Shown here in pieces: positions 17,950 to 26,386 of a stretch of 64,000 bases of DNA (position 1 is the stretch's first letter; every line of letters begins with the position of its first letter). The stretch covers positions 310,001 through 374,000 of the forward strand of contig NZ_JACVFC010000004.1 in assembly GCF_014529935.1 (NCBI RefSeq), written 5' to 3'. Origin of the DNA: Chitinophaga qingshengii (lineage in GTDB: Bacteria > Bacteroidota > Bacteroidia > Chitinophagales > Chitinophagaceae). The notes beneath the pieces are model-generated. The model did not search any database. It was not told the origin of the DNA and saw only the letters and a list, made by a program, of their open reading frames with translations. Made by a program: the position numbers and the translations under genes.

Positions 17950-18041
17950 GCGCAGAAAGTACTATTACAAAAGCTCTCAAAACCTCAAAAAATTAACTTT
18001 CTAACGTTCTGACAACAAGAATGACAACGATGTTAAAATAA

Positions 18042-18082
18042 AAAAGCCGCAAACGCTTATCTGTATTGCGTTTGCGGCTTTT
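18042..18082. terminator. Bidirectional terminator (tRNA-Arg and methyltransferase gene)
   Basis: AAAAGCCGCAAACGC (18042-18056) pairs perfectly with GCGTTTGCGGCTTTT (18068-18082). On the minus strand the hairpin is followed by a long T-rich run, so it ends the tRNA transcript best. Confidence 0.85.
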
Positions 18083-18084
18083 GC

Positions 18085-18159
18085 TGGTAGCCTCGTCAAG
18101 AATCGAACTTGAATCTGGAGCTTCGGAAACTCTTATACTATCCATTGTACTACGAGGCC
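18085..18159 (-). tRNA. tRNA-Arg (anticodon CCG), CCA encoded
   Basis: Reading the minus strand, the acceptor stem GGCCTCG/CGAGGCT, D stem GTAC/GTAT, anticodon loop TTCCGAA and T loop TTCGATT fold into a standard cloverleaf. The anticodon CCG reads CGG codons. The 3' end carries ACCA in the DNA. Confidence 0.93.
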
Positions 18160-18341
18160 AAAAGGGAACGCGAAGTTACATTTTCTCCGGAATAATCCCA
18201 AATTACATGAAATATTGATATTATTTTTAAAAAAAAATTAGCGGATTAACCGGCTGGGATACACGAAGAGCGCCTGCCAATCAGCATTTTGCGAAAGGGA
18301 AAACGGCAGAAATATAACGTAAAGCATTAGCTTTCTCTCCC

Positions 18342-18349
18342 TATCTTTG
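18342..18349 (+). promoter_or_regulatory. -7 box for the XRE-cupin regulator
   Basis: TATCTTTG matches TAnnTTTG exactly and lies 17 bases before the ATG at 18367. Confidence 0.6.
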
Positions 18350-18366
18350 CGCCAAGACCGACCTAT

Positions 18367-18951
18367 ATGACCGAGGACATTATTATTCAGATCAGTAACA
18401 GGATCAAGGAAAAACGGAAAGCCAAAGGCATTACCATACAGGAGCTGGCAGACAAGGCAGAAGTCAGTAAAGGCCTCATCTCGCAGATCGAGAATAACCG
18501 TACCGTGCCCTCCCTGCTGGTACTCATCAATATTATCCGGGCACTGAATCTCGATCTTAACGAGTTCTTCAACGAAATAGACCAGCAGTCGCAACAGTCT
18601 AAAGTCATCATCAAACAAAAATCTTCCTATCAGGAGTTTGAAAAGGAACCGGCTAAAGGTTTTCAGTACAAAAGAATCCTGACCAAAAACGTCAAACATT
18701 TCCCGGTAGATATCGTGATGCTGGAGCTTAGAAAAGGAGCCCGCCGATCCCAGATCGTGAAAACCGATGCCTATGAATATAAATATATCATCAAAGGCCG
18801 TGTGGAATACCAGATCGACAATGAAAAATATATCCTCGAAGAAGGTGATTCCCTCTTCTTCGATGGCCGGCTGGGACACAAACCGGCTAATATCGGTGAA
18901 GATACCGCCCAGATCCTCGTCGTTTACTTCTTCCTGGAGAATGATAAATAG
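18367..18951 (+). CDS. XRE-family regulator with C-terminal cupin domain
   Basis: A 194-residue cytoplasmic DNA-binding protein. Residues 8-65 form a helix-turn-helix (RIKEKRKAKGITIQELADKAEVSKGLISQIENNRTVPS). The C-terminal ~70 residues form a cupin sensor (YEYKYIIKGRVEYQIDNEKYILEEGDSLFFDGRLGHKPAN). Such proteins sense a small molecule or catabolite through the cupin. It lies immediately upstream of a SusC/SusD pair in the same direction. Two near-identical candidate operators, in front of susC and of the MFS-like gene 5 kb away, suggest it controls both. Its own promoter does not carry an obvious copy. Confidence 0.93.
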   Translation: MTEDIIIQISNRIKEKRKAKGITIQELADKAEVSKGLISQIENNRTVPSLLVLINIIRALNLDLNEFFNEIDQQSQQSKVIIKQKSSYQEFEKEPAKGFQYKRILTKNVKHFPVDIVMLELRKGARRSQIVKTDAYEYKYIIKGRVEYQIDNEKYILEEGDSLFFDGRLGHKPANIGEDTAQILVVYFFLENDK

Positions 18952-18977
18952 TAAACTTTCTTTACTAGTTATATACA

Positions 18978-19002
18978 AATACTTAACGTTAATTTTAGTA
19001 TA
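18978..19002 (+). promoter_or_regulatory. Candidate operator before susC, copy 1
   Basis: A 25-base imperfect palindrome whose left half is AATACTTAAC and right half TTTTAGTATA; it contains the perfect core TTAACGTTAA and is followed by GCTTAACA. The same arrangement occurs at 23976 before the MFS-like gene. In both places the first base of the palindrome is exactly 53 bases before the first base of a -7-like box. Confidence 0.65.
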
Positions 19003-19030
19003 GCTTAACATTTCCGTCATATTCGAACTT

Positions 19031-19038
19031 AACCTTTG
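19031..19038 (+). promoter_or_regulatory. -7-like box for susC
   Basis: AACCTTTG, one base off TAnnTTTG, lies 36 bases before the susC ATG and at fixed distance from the operator at 18978. Confidence 0.5.
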
Positions 19039-19074
19039 CATGGTAATCAACATTACCCCTTAATCTAAATTGCC

Positions 19075-22000
19075 ATGCAGTTAAACCTACGACGGGCGCT
19101 TACGCAGCTATGTGCCCTGCTATTGCTTTTGCTGAACGTAATGTCAGCGGCAGCTCAACAAGCCGTAACCGGAAAAGTCCTTTCCGGCGGCGATAACCAA
19201 CCGGTCATCGGCGCTACGGTAAAAGTAATAGGCGCCAATAAAGGAGCTGTCACCGATGCCAACGGTAACTTCAGTATCAGCGCCAATCCTGCCGACATCC
19301 TGGAAGTAAGATCTATCGGCTTCCTCACCGGCAAGTTCCCGGTCAACCATCAAACCTTCGTCACCGTGCTCCTCCAACAGGATAAAAAAGCACTGGATGA
19401 AGTAGTGGTAACGGCACTGGGTATACGTAAGGAAATAAAACGGGTAGGTTATGCCGTACAGGAAGTAAAAGGCGCCGACCTGGTTAAAGCCCGGGAACCT
19501 AACCCTGTCAACGGCCTGGTAGGTAAAGTAGCCGGCCTCACGGTAGGGGCGTCAGCTGAACTGCTGGCTGCGCCACTGGTACAGCTCCGCGGTAATAACA
19601 TTAACCTCTACGTGGTGGATGGGGTACCCATCAATTCGGATACCTGGAACATCTCCCCGGATGATATCGAAAGTTATACCGTCCTCAAAGGCGCGACAGC
19701 CTCGGCGCTCTATGGCTCCCGCGGCCTCAACGGCGCTATCATGATCACCACTAAAAAAGGTTCTAAAGATAAAAGAGGCTACTCCATTGAGTTCAACTCC
19801 AGTACCATGTTCGAGAAAGGCTTTAATGCCATCCCTAAGGTGCAGGATCTCTACGGCCCCGGCGACCACGGTAAATACGCTTTCGTGGACGGTAAAGGCG
19901 CCGGCGTAAACGACGCGGACTACGATGTATGGGGACCTAAATTTGAAGGACAGCTCATCCCGCAGTATGACAGCCCTATTGACCCGGCTACGGGTAAACG
20001 TACCGGTACACCCTGGATCGCCCGCGGAAAAAATAACCTGCAGCGTTTCCTGCGTACCGGTATGCTGAGTACCAACAACCTGGCTGTTTCTGCCCATACT
20101 GATAAAGCTGATCTGCGCTTCTCCCTGTCCAATTCCTATCAGAAAGGTATTGTGCCCAATACCTCCCTCGATATCGTCAACTTTAATATCTCCGCTGGTT
20201 ACAGTTTCTCACCCAAACTGCGGCTGGAAGGATATCTCAACTACAACCGGCAGTCGAGCGACAACTTCCCGGACGTAACCTACGGGCCTAACAGCCTTAT
20301 CTATAACACCGTTATCTGGGCAGGCGCCGACTGGAGCATGGACGATATGCGTAACTACTGGCAGCCTGGTAAAGAAGGGATTCAGTCCATCTACGCTGAA
20401 TACCAGCGCTACCACAACCCCTGGTTCCTGGCTTACGAATGGCTGCGCGGTCATCATAAAACAGACCTCAACGGTTATGCTAAGCTGACTTACAAATTCA
20501 CGGACAAGCTGGAGCTGATGGCTCGCACGCAGATAACCAGCTATGACCTGATCCGTACAGAAAAAATGCCTTTCTCTGCTCACCCGTATGGCCGTGAAGA
20601 AGGTAAAGGCGACTACCGGGAAGACAAACGTTCGCTCTACGAAAACAATACGGATTTGATGTTGTCCTATGCCAACGTGTTCCCACACAAAATTGGTATA
20701 CGTGCATCCGTAGGCGGTAGTGCCCGTTCGTTTAAATATAATTCCAGCTTCGTTTCCACCAACTACCTGAATGCCCCGGAATGGTATGGTTTCGGAAACA
20801 CCCGTGATCCGTTGTATGCTACCAGTTACAGCGCACCTATGTTGGTGCTCAGCGCCTATGGTTATGTAGATATTGATCTGGGCAAATATGCTACGATATC
20901 GCTGACTGACAGGCTGGATAAGGCTTCCAGTCTGCCGCCGGCGCACAATGCCTACTCTTATCCTTCTGTTTCGCTTAGTACTGTACTATCCGACTATGTA
21001 CGGCTGCCGGAAGTGATCTCTTTTCTGAAATTCCGTGGTTCCTATGCCAACGTGAAAGGTGGTTTCACGGTGCCAACCATCGGCGCTACACCGGAAGCTA
21101 ACTACCCGCTGGGATATGGCACCGAATACCAATCTTCGTATGATGGTCCCCGTTATAACTCCCCGGTATATTCCGTATCCCAGGTATATGGTAACCAGGC
21201 AGCCGCTTATTACTCACGGGTAATTTATAATAAAGACCTGCAACCCTTTACCAGTAAGGTGACGGAGGTGGGTATGGATCTGCGGTTCCTGAAAAACCGT
21301 ATAGGCGTTGACGCTACTTACTTCACGAACCTTAACGGACCGCGTATCTATACCCTTTTGCTGGCGCCAAGTACCGGCGATTCTGCTTATCTGCTCAACG
21401 GTGTGAAAACCCGTAAAACCGGTTATGAAATAACCGTGAATGGCACTCCGATCAAAAATCCACGCGGTCTCACATGGACGGTAACTGCCAACTGGTCTAC
21501 CTTCCAGGAGAAATATGTGGAGATAGATGGTAAACAGACAATGCTGGACGTAAATGTTGGCATAGGTGACCGGGTAGATAAATTCTTCGGTACCAAATTC
21601 GTCAGAACACCGGATGGACAAATTATCAACGGTCCGGATGGCCGTCCGCTCGTGAACCCTTATCAGCAATACCTCGGTAATGCCAGCGCCGATTGGGTAT
21701 GGGGAATCAACAACAGTTTCAGCTATAAAGGCTTTAACCTCAGCTTCCAGTTCGACGGAAGGGTAGGTGGCCAGATGATCGACTATATCCAGCAACAAAC
21801 CTTCCGCGGCGGCCGTAATATCCTGACTACCGAAGGCGCTATGGGTGACGCCCGTTACCAGGATTATAAAGGTGTAAAATCATGGCTGGGGCAAGGTGTG
21901 GTAGTGTCTAATGGTGTTCCTATCCAGTACGATAACAGCGGGAAGGTAACCAACGCCGATAAACTGCAGTTTGCCCCCAATACTACCAAAACCTTCCTGC

Positions 22001-22284
22001 AGGACTATATCAGCGTATACTACAAAGCCAATGAAGCAAACCTGATCAGTAAAACCTTTGCCAAACTGCGCGAAGTAACGCTGGGATATACCCTGCCGGA
22101 AAGCCTGCTGAAAGGAACATTTATCCGTTCTGCCAATGTCTCTTTTGTGGGTAGAAACCTCCTGTATTTCGCCAAGAATAAGGATGTGGATCTGGACCAG
22201 TATCCATCCGCAGACCAGGGCTCTTCTACGCTGCAAACACCTACTACCCGCAGATATGGCTTCAACGTTAATCTCACTTTCTGA
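19075..22284 (+). CDS. SusC/RagA-type TonB-dependent outer-membrane transporter
   Basis: A 1069-residue protein with a signal peptide (cleavage after SAAAQ, near residue 28), a carboxypeptidase-D-like domain (VTGKVLSGGDNQPVIGATVKV), and the DEVVVTALGI hinge. The plug has VQLRGNNINLYVVDGVPI and IESYTVLKGATASALYGSRGLNGAIMIT, followed by a barrel ending in YGFNVNLTF. It imports a ligand across the outer membrane with TonB energy together with the SusD protein encoded 11 bases downstream. The transcription unit probably starts at the -7 box near 19031 under the XRE-cupin regulator. No degradative enzyme is encoded next to the pair. Confidence 0.96.
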   Translation: MQLNLRRALTQLCALLLLLLNVMSAAAQQAVTGKVLSGGDNQPVIGATVKVIGANKGAVTDANGNFSISANPADILEVRSIGFLTGKFPVNHQTFVTVLLQQDKKALDEVVVTALGIRKEIKRVGYAVQEVKGADLVKAREPNPVNGLVGKVAGLTVGASAELLAAPLVQLRGNNINLYVVDGVPINSDTWNISPDDIESYTVLKGATASALYGSRGLNGAIMITTKKGSKDKRGYSIEFNSSTMFEKGFNAIPKVQDLYGPGDHGKYAFVDGKGAGVNDADYDVWGPKFEGQLIPQYDSPIDPATGKRTGTPWIARGKNNLQRFLRTGMLSTNNLAVSAHTDKADLRFSLSNSYQKGIVPNTSLDIVNFNISAGYSFSPKLRLEGYLNYNRQSSDNFPDVTYGPNSLIYNTVIWAGADWSMDDMRNYWQPGKEGIQSIYAEYQRYHNPWFLAYEWLRGHHKTDLNGYAKLTYKFTDKLELMARTQITSYDLIRTEKMPFSAHPYGREEGKGDYREDKRSLYENNTDLMLSYANVFPHKIGIRASVGGSARSFKYNSSFVSTNYLNAPEWYGFGNTRDPLYATSYSAPMLVLSAYGYVDIDLGKYATISLTDRLDKASSLPPAHNAYSYPSVSLSTVLSDYVRLPEVISFLKFRGSYANVKGGFTVPTIGATPEANYPLGYGTEYQSSYDGPRYNSPVYSVSQVYGNQAAAYYSRVIYNKDLQPFTSKVTEVGMDLRFLKNRIGVDATYFTNLNGPRIYTLLLAPSTGDSAYLLNGVKTRKTGYEITVNGTPIKNPRGLTWTVTANWSTFQEKYVEIDGKQTMLDVNVGIGDRVDKFFGTKFVRTPDGQIINGPDGRPLVNPYQQYLGNASADWVWGINNSFSYKGFNLSFQFDGRVGGQMIDYIQQQTFRGGRNILTTEGAMGDARYQDYKGVKSWLGQGVVVSNGVPIQYDNSGKVTNADKLQFAPNTTKTFLQDYISVYYKANEANLISKTFAKLREVTLGYTLPESLLKGTFIRSANVSFVGRNLLYFAKNKDVDLDQYPSADQGSSTLQTPTTRRYGFNVNLTF

Positions 22285-22295
22285 TCCGCTAAAAC

Positions 22296-23891
22296 ATGAA
22301 CCGTATGAAATCATTGAAAATAGTTGCCCTCGCTGCACTCACCGGTATCGCCTTCAGCAGCTGCAACAAAAAGTTTGAAGATTATGCCATCAATACCAAC
22401 AAACCTTCCAAGGTGCCGCCAAGCCTGGTATTGGGTGGTATCCTGGGAGATATGAATGCAGACAAACCCTGGAGCGCCGTGATGCGCTGGAATCAGTTTG
22501 ACTGCTGTAACTATAACTATTACGGAGATCAGCGTTATGACTGGAACGGTGCTGATTTCAGCAGCTATTTTTCGCTTACCAACGTACAACAAATGGAGCT
22601 GGAAGCGCAGCGGTTGGGAGGAAAGGACGTAAACCCCTATACGGCATTGGGAAAGTTTGCCCGTGCTTTTTTCTACTATCGTTTATCCAGCCTGGTAGGT
22701 GATGTGCCCTTGAAAACAGCGTTGCAGGGCAAGGATAATACCACGCCCACTTACGATGCACAGAAAGCCGTGTTTGTACAGATATTGCAATGGCTGGAAG
22801 ATGCCAACACTCAACTGGCGGCGCAGATTGCCAATCCTGATAAATCCAATACCGCCGATGGACAGGTACTGAAAGGCGACTTCTATTATGGCAACGATCT
22901 AACCAAATGGCAGCGCGCGGTGAATACCTTCCGCCTTCGGGTGCTGATAGCGCTGAGCAAAAAAACAGGAGATGCTGATTTGAAGGTATCACAACAGTTT
23001 AAGGATATTGTTGGTAATCCTGCTAAATACCCATTAATGGAGTCGATGGATCATAACCTGCAGTTCATCTACAATAATATCAACAAGTATCCATCCAACC
23101 CCGATAACCTGGGCTTCGACGCTACCCGTTATAACATGTCTGCTACCTATCTCAATACACTGGCCGGTCTGAACGATCCCCGGGTTTACGTGACTGCGGA
23201 ACCGGCTACCAAACAGGTAAACGAGCTGCATAAACTGCCTTCCGATATCACAGCATATGTAGGCGCTTCCCCCGGAGAAAGCCAGGAAGATATGTCTTCC
23301 AAAATGTCCAATGTGGATACCGCTGCTTACTCCCTGCGCAGCAGGAACCGTTACTACAGCAGTTATGCCGCCGAACCTGGTGTTATCGTCGGTTTTCCGG
23401 AGCTGTGTTTTAATATGGCCGAAGCAGCCAATCGCGGATGGATTTCCGCAGATGCAGAAGCCTGGTATAAAAAAGGTATCAAAGCGTCGCTGGGATTCTA
23501 TGGCATCACTACCGATGTTGCCGGTACAGTTACCAAAACGTATAAGGGTGTACGTTATGACATCGCATTTGATTTTGAAAACAGTTATTACCAGCAGGCA
23601 GCCGTAAAGTACCAGGGTAACAATGCGCAGGGCCTCGCACAGATCCTTACACAGAAATATCTGGCTTTCTTTGAAAACTCCGGCTGGGAGGCGTACCTCA
23701 ACTGGCGTCGTACGGGTGTGCCTACCTTCCTGACAGGCGCCGGTACCGGTAATAGCGGCGTAATACCTAAACGTTTTAAATATCCGGATACAGAGAAATC
23801 TGCCAATACCATTAACTGGACCGCTTCCCTGAAGAGCCAGTTCGGTAGCCCTACAGATGATATTAATGCACAGATGTGGTTGCTGCAATAA
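22296..23891 (+). CDS. SusD-like lipoprotein (SusD/RagB superfamily)
   Basis: A 531-residue lipoprotein; a signal sequence with lipobox IAFSSC places the lipidated Cys at 23 (a second ATG 9 bases in is also possible). Typical pieces include FEDYAINTNKPSKVPPSLVLGGIL near the N-terminus, YTALGKFARAFFYYRLSSLVGDVPL in the helical core, and the C-terminal ILTQKYLAFFENSGWEAYLNWRRTG block. These features fit the SusD_2-type branch rather than classic SusD. It forms the binding lid of the SusC channel. A strong GC-rich terminator follows at 23915. Confidence 0.94.
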   Translation: MNRMKSLKIVALAALTGIAFSSCNKKFEDYAINTNKPSKVPPSLVLGGILGDMNADKPWSAVMRWNQFDCCNYNYYGDQRYDWNGADFSSYFSLTNVQQMELEAQRLGGKDVNPYTALGKFARAFFYYRLSSLVGDVPLKTALQGKDNTTPTYDAQKAVFVQILQWLEDANTQLAAQIANPDKSNTADGQVLKGDFYYGNDLTKWQRAVNTFRLRVLIALSKKTGDADLKVSQQFKDIVGNPAKYPLMESMDHNLQFIYNNINKYPSNPDNLGFDATRYNMSATYLNTLAGLNDPRVYVTAEPATKQVNELHKLPSDITAYVGASPGESQEDMSSKMSNVDTAAYSLRSRNRYYSSYAAEPGVIVGFPELCFNMAEAANRGWISADAEAWYKKGIKASLGFYGITTDVAGTVTKTYKGVRYDIAFDFENSYYQQAAVKYQGNNAQGLAQILTQKYLAFFENSGWEAYLNWRRTGVPTFLTGAGTGNSGVIPKRFKYPDTEKSANTINWTASLKSQFGSPTDDINAQMWLLQ

Positions 23892-23914
23892 TGCCGGAAA
23901 TGTGAAGATTATAT

Positions 23915-23945
23915 AACGGGCTGGCCCAAAAGGCCGGCCCGTTTT
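23915..23945 (+). terminator. Rho-independent terminator after susD
   Basis: AACGGGCTGGCC (23915-23926) pairs with GGCCGGCCCGTT (23932-23943) around a CAAAA loop; four T residues close it. It separates susCD from the following gene, so the latter needs its own promoter. Confidence 0.85.
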
Positions 23946-23975
23946 GTATTTAATGCCGTTATACCTTTATTTAGT

Positions 23976-24017
23976 AATACTTAACAATTAGTTCAGTATT
24001 GCTTAACAATTAGTTTA
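23976..24017 (+). promoter_or_regulatory. Candidate operator before the MFS-like gene, copy 2
   Basis: A near-perfect 25-base palindrome: AATACTTAAC, five bases, then GTTCAGTATT (one mismatch). It is followed by GC and a direct repeat of the inner part (TTAACAATTAGTT at 23981 and 24003, 22 bases apart, or two helical turns). It aligns base for base with the operator at 18978 before susC. Direct repeats two turns apart would place two dimers on one DNA face. Confidence 0.65.
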
Positions 24018-24028
24018 CATTGGAGCCG

Positions 24029-24036
24029 CACCTTTG
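24029..24036 (+). promoter_or_regulatory. -7-like box for the MFS-like gene
   Basis: CACCTTTG lies 20 bases before the ATG at 24057, exactly 53 bases after the first base of operator copy 2. Confidence 0.5.
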
Positions 24037-24056
24037 GCCCAAATACCTGATCTGAA

Positions 24057-25370
24057 ATGCTGACTATTCCCTGGATACAGAAGAGGCTGGAACGTGCGCC
24101 AACTGTTGTTTTAACTATATATGCCGCCTTAGTGGCCTTTGGTACCTATTCCTGCATGTATGCTTTCCGTAAACCATTTACTGCCGGCATATTTGAAGGA
24201 CTTTCCTTCTGGGGAATCGACTATAAAATCTGGCTGGTGATCAGTCAAACGATCGGGTACGCCTGCAGTAAGTTTTACGGCATCCGGTTTATTGCGGAAA
24301 TGAAAGGCAACAACCGGGCGCAATATATCATCCTGCTGATCCTGATTTCCTGGGCGGCATTGCTGGGTTTTGCCATGGTGCCGGCGCCGTATAATGTGCT
24401 ATTCCTTTTTATTAATGGGTTTCCATTGGGTATGATCTGGGGACTGGTGTTCAGTTACCTGGAAGGCAGGCGGGGCACAGAGTTTATGGGAGCAGTGTTG
24501 TCTATCAGTTTTATTTTTTCTTCCGGTTTTGTAAAATCTGCCGGGAAGATGACGATGTTATCCTGGCATGTCTCTGAATCCTGGATGCCTTTCGTAACGG
24601 GATTGATGTTTATAGGCCCTATTCTCGTGTTTATCCTGCTGTTGGAACAGATACCCCCGCCGGCAGCTGCCGACGTGCAGATGCGCACCAAAAGGGTGCC
24701 TATGAACAAACAGGAACGGAAACGTTTCCTGCAAACTTTCCTGCCGGGCCTGGTGCTGCTGATAGGCAGCTATGTGCTGCTCACCGTACTGCGCGATATG
24801 CGCGACAATTTTGCGGCGGATATCTGGAAGGACCTCGGTTATGGTACCGATACCGGCATCTTCACCCGTACGGAAATACCCGTATCTGTTGCCATTATCG
24901 TGATCATGGGATTGCTGGTATTTGTGAAGAATAACTATCATGCTTTTATGCTCAATCACCTGATTGTGATCTTCGGTTTTCTGATAGCGTTGGTGAGTAC
25001 ACTGTTGTTCCGGCAGCACCGCCTGGACCCGGTAGCCTGGATGACATTAACAGGTCTCGGACTGTATATGGGCTATATCCCGTTTAACTGTATTTTCTTT
25101 GAACGATTGATTGCGGTGTTTAAATACGCCAGTAACGTGGGATTCATCATGTATGTAGCGGATTCTTTCGGGTACCTGGGTAGTGTAGGGGTAATGTTGT
25201 TCAAGAATGCCAGCCGTATGCCCCTTTCCTGGAGCCAGTTTTTTGGGGATGCGGTGCTGGGCGTATGTGTGACAGGTATTGTGATGATGGTGGTGTCTTC
25301 CTGGTATTTCAAAAAAAAGTATAATGGAGATAGCATCTCCCTGCGAATAAAACATTTAGGGATTTTTTGA
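24057..25370 (+). CDS. MFS-like inner-membrane protein (resembles DUF5690)
   Basis: A 437-residue protein with about 12 predicted hydrophobic segments. The first is near residues 17-35 (VVLTIYAALVAFGTYSCMY), and a central charged loop near 215-225 (MNKQERKRFL) splits it 6+6 as in major-facilitator transporters. From memory it resembles the Bacteroidota family DUF5690, whose substrate is not established. YAFRKPFTAG at the end of helix 1 recalls organophosphate/sugar-phosphate antiporters. It has its own promoter with the same operator as the upstream SusC/SusD pair, so it is probably the inner-membrane step for whatever SusCD imports. Its last codons are formed by one arm of the large inverted repeat at 25354. 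Confidence 0.7.
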   Translation: MLTIPWIQKRLERAPTVVLTIYAALVAFGTYSCMYAFRKPFTAGIFEGLSFWGIDYKIWLVISQTIGYACSKFYGIRFIAEMKGNNRAQYIILLILISWAALLGFAMVPAPYNVLFLFINGFPLGMIWGLVFSYLEGRRGTEFMGAVLSISFIFSSGFVKSAGKMTMLSWHVSESWMPFVTGLMFIGPILVFILLLEQIPPPAAADVQMRTKRVPMNKQERKRFLQTFLPGLVLLIGSYVLLTVLRDMRDNFAADIWKDLGYGTDTGIFTRTEIPVSVAIIVIMGLLVFVKNNYHAFMLNHLIVIFGFLIALVSTLLFRQHRLDPVAWMTLTGLGLYMGYIPFNCIFFERLIAVFKYASNVGFIMYVADSFGYLGSVGVMLFKNASRMPLSWSQFFGDAVLGVCVTGIVMMVVSSWYFKKKYNGDSISLRIKHLGIF

Positions 25371-25492
25371 TTTACGATTTCTTGATTTCATAGGTTGATA
25401 AAAGCGAAGATCAAAGCAAATTAACTTTCGCTTTGATCTTCGCTTTTATCATTTGCAAAATCAAAAAATCGTAAATCAAAAAATCCCTAAAT
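25354..25492. repeat. Large nested inverted repeat between convergent genes
   Basis: The outer arms (25354-25389 and 25457-25492, 36 bases each) are nearly perfect inverted copies. The inner arms (25396-25417 and 25430-25451, 22 bases) are perfect, with a 12-base loop. The whole could fold into a hairpin of about 60 base pairs. The left arm contains the last codons and stop of the MFS-like gene; the right arm ends two bases before the tatA stop codon. Related sequences with GATTTTTTGATTT cores occur at 34523 and 36653. It may act as a bidirectional terminator. Confidence 0.85.
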
Positions 25493-25494
25493 TT

Positions 25495-25695
25495 TTATGC
25501 TTCTTTTGAGTCTTTTTTAGGTGTTTCGTCTTTGGCATCTTTGAACTCGCGTATGCCGCTACCCAAACCACGCATTAACTCAGGTATCTTTTTACCACCA
25601 AACAGGAGCAGAACTACCAGTGCAATCAGCAGTAATTCTTTGATACCAATTTCCTGCAGAAACAAAAACGGAATATTCAAAAGTGATGTTGCCAT
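25495..25695 (-). CDS. tatA: Sec-independent translocase subunit TatA/TatE
   Basis: A 66-residue protein with one N-terminal membrane helix (about residues 18-33, KELLLIALVVLLLFGGKK), the conserved FGGKKIPEL turn, an amphipathic helix (MRGLGSGIREFKDA) and a short acidic-basic tail. TatA oligomerises to form the pore for folded proteins with twin-arginine signals. TatC is not in this window, as is common in Bacteroidota. A TAACTTTA sequence on the minus strand near 25746-25753 could be its -7 box. It is convergent with the MFS-like gene across the large inverted repeat. Confidence 0.95.
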   Translation of the reverse strand: MATSLLNIPFLFLQEIGIKELLLIALVVLLLFGGKKIPELMRGLGSGIREFKDAKDETPKKDSKEA

Positions 25696-25828
25696 TATAA
25701 ACTGTTTTTTTATTGTGTGCTTTTAATATACGGCGATTCCGGACATAAAGTTAACACGAAATAAGAGTTTTTTCGACTTTTGCCGAGATATTTGGGAATT
25801 TTAACATAACTCTAATAAAAAGAATACT

Positions 25829-26386
25829 TTACGAATTATAAAAAATAACTTTTATATCTCCATTTTCCACTTGAAGTTGTGAAATTCTCCCATATTGCAC
25901 CTTCAGGTCGAAGGAATCTACCAGGGGGGTATTGGTGGCATGTGCCAGGATAGAGCGGATGACACCGCCATGTGTAACCAGTACGGCATTATTGCCCTTC
26001 ACGATCACTTCATCTATCATCGCCATACTGCGGGTATACAGGTCTTCATAGCTTTCGCCCTGTGGTACTTTGGCTAGCACAAAATCATCCGCCCAGGTTT
26101 GTAGTTCTTCTTTACCAATAGCTTCCCACGGCTGCATTTCCCAGGCGCCGAAGTTCATTTCCTTCAGCCGTTCATCAGTGATAACATCGTTACCAAAGAG
26201 AGCTGTAGCCAGCTTATGACAGCGCTGTAACGGGCTGGTATATACGTCGAATGTGCCGGCGGGCAGTTTGGCCTTCAAGGCAGCTACTTCTGTTTCAAAA
26301 GTATCGGCAACGTCAATATCGGAAAAGCCGTAGCACACGCCGCTTTCAATGGCAGGCGTGGTATGTCTTATGAGGTAAATTTCCAT
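25829..26386 (-). CDS. cobC: Histidine phosphatase, alpha-ribazole phosphatase type
   Basis: A 185-residue phosphoglycerate-mutase-fold enzyme. The nucleophilic histidine is in IYLIRHTTP, supported by TSPLQRCHKLA, the acid/base Glu in MNFGAWEMQPW, and the second histidine in LVTHGGVIRS. I chose the ATG at 26386; a longer frame exists but adds unrelated sequence. It overlaps the end of cobS by 19 bases. In B12 salvage it removes phosphate from alpha-ribazole phosphate or from adenosylcobalamin phosphate. The assignment rests on fold plus operon context. Confidence 0.88.
   Translation of the reverse strand: MEIYLIRHTTPAIESGVCYGFSDIDVADTFETEVAALKAKLPAGTFDVYTSPLQRCHKLATALFGNDVITDERLKEMNFGAWEMQPWEAIGKEELQTWADDFVLAKVPQGESYEDLYTRSMAMIDEVIVKGNNAVLVTHGGVIRSILAHATNTPLVDSFDLKVQYGRISQLQVENGDIKVIFYNS

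Noticed and set aside
18085..18160. Possible attachment site at tRNA-Arg
   Set aside because: No second copy of the tRNA end, no integrase and no mobile genes in the window.
18238..19053. 271-codon minus-strand reading frame
   Set aside because: It is antisense to the well-supported XRE-cupin gene, whose domains are clear, and spans the susC operator.
20209..20946. 245-codon minus-strand frame inside susC
   Set aside because: A shadow of the SusC coding sequence; no independent start signals or domain pattern.
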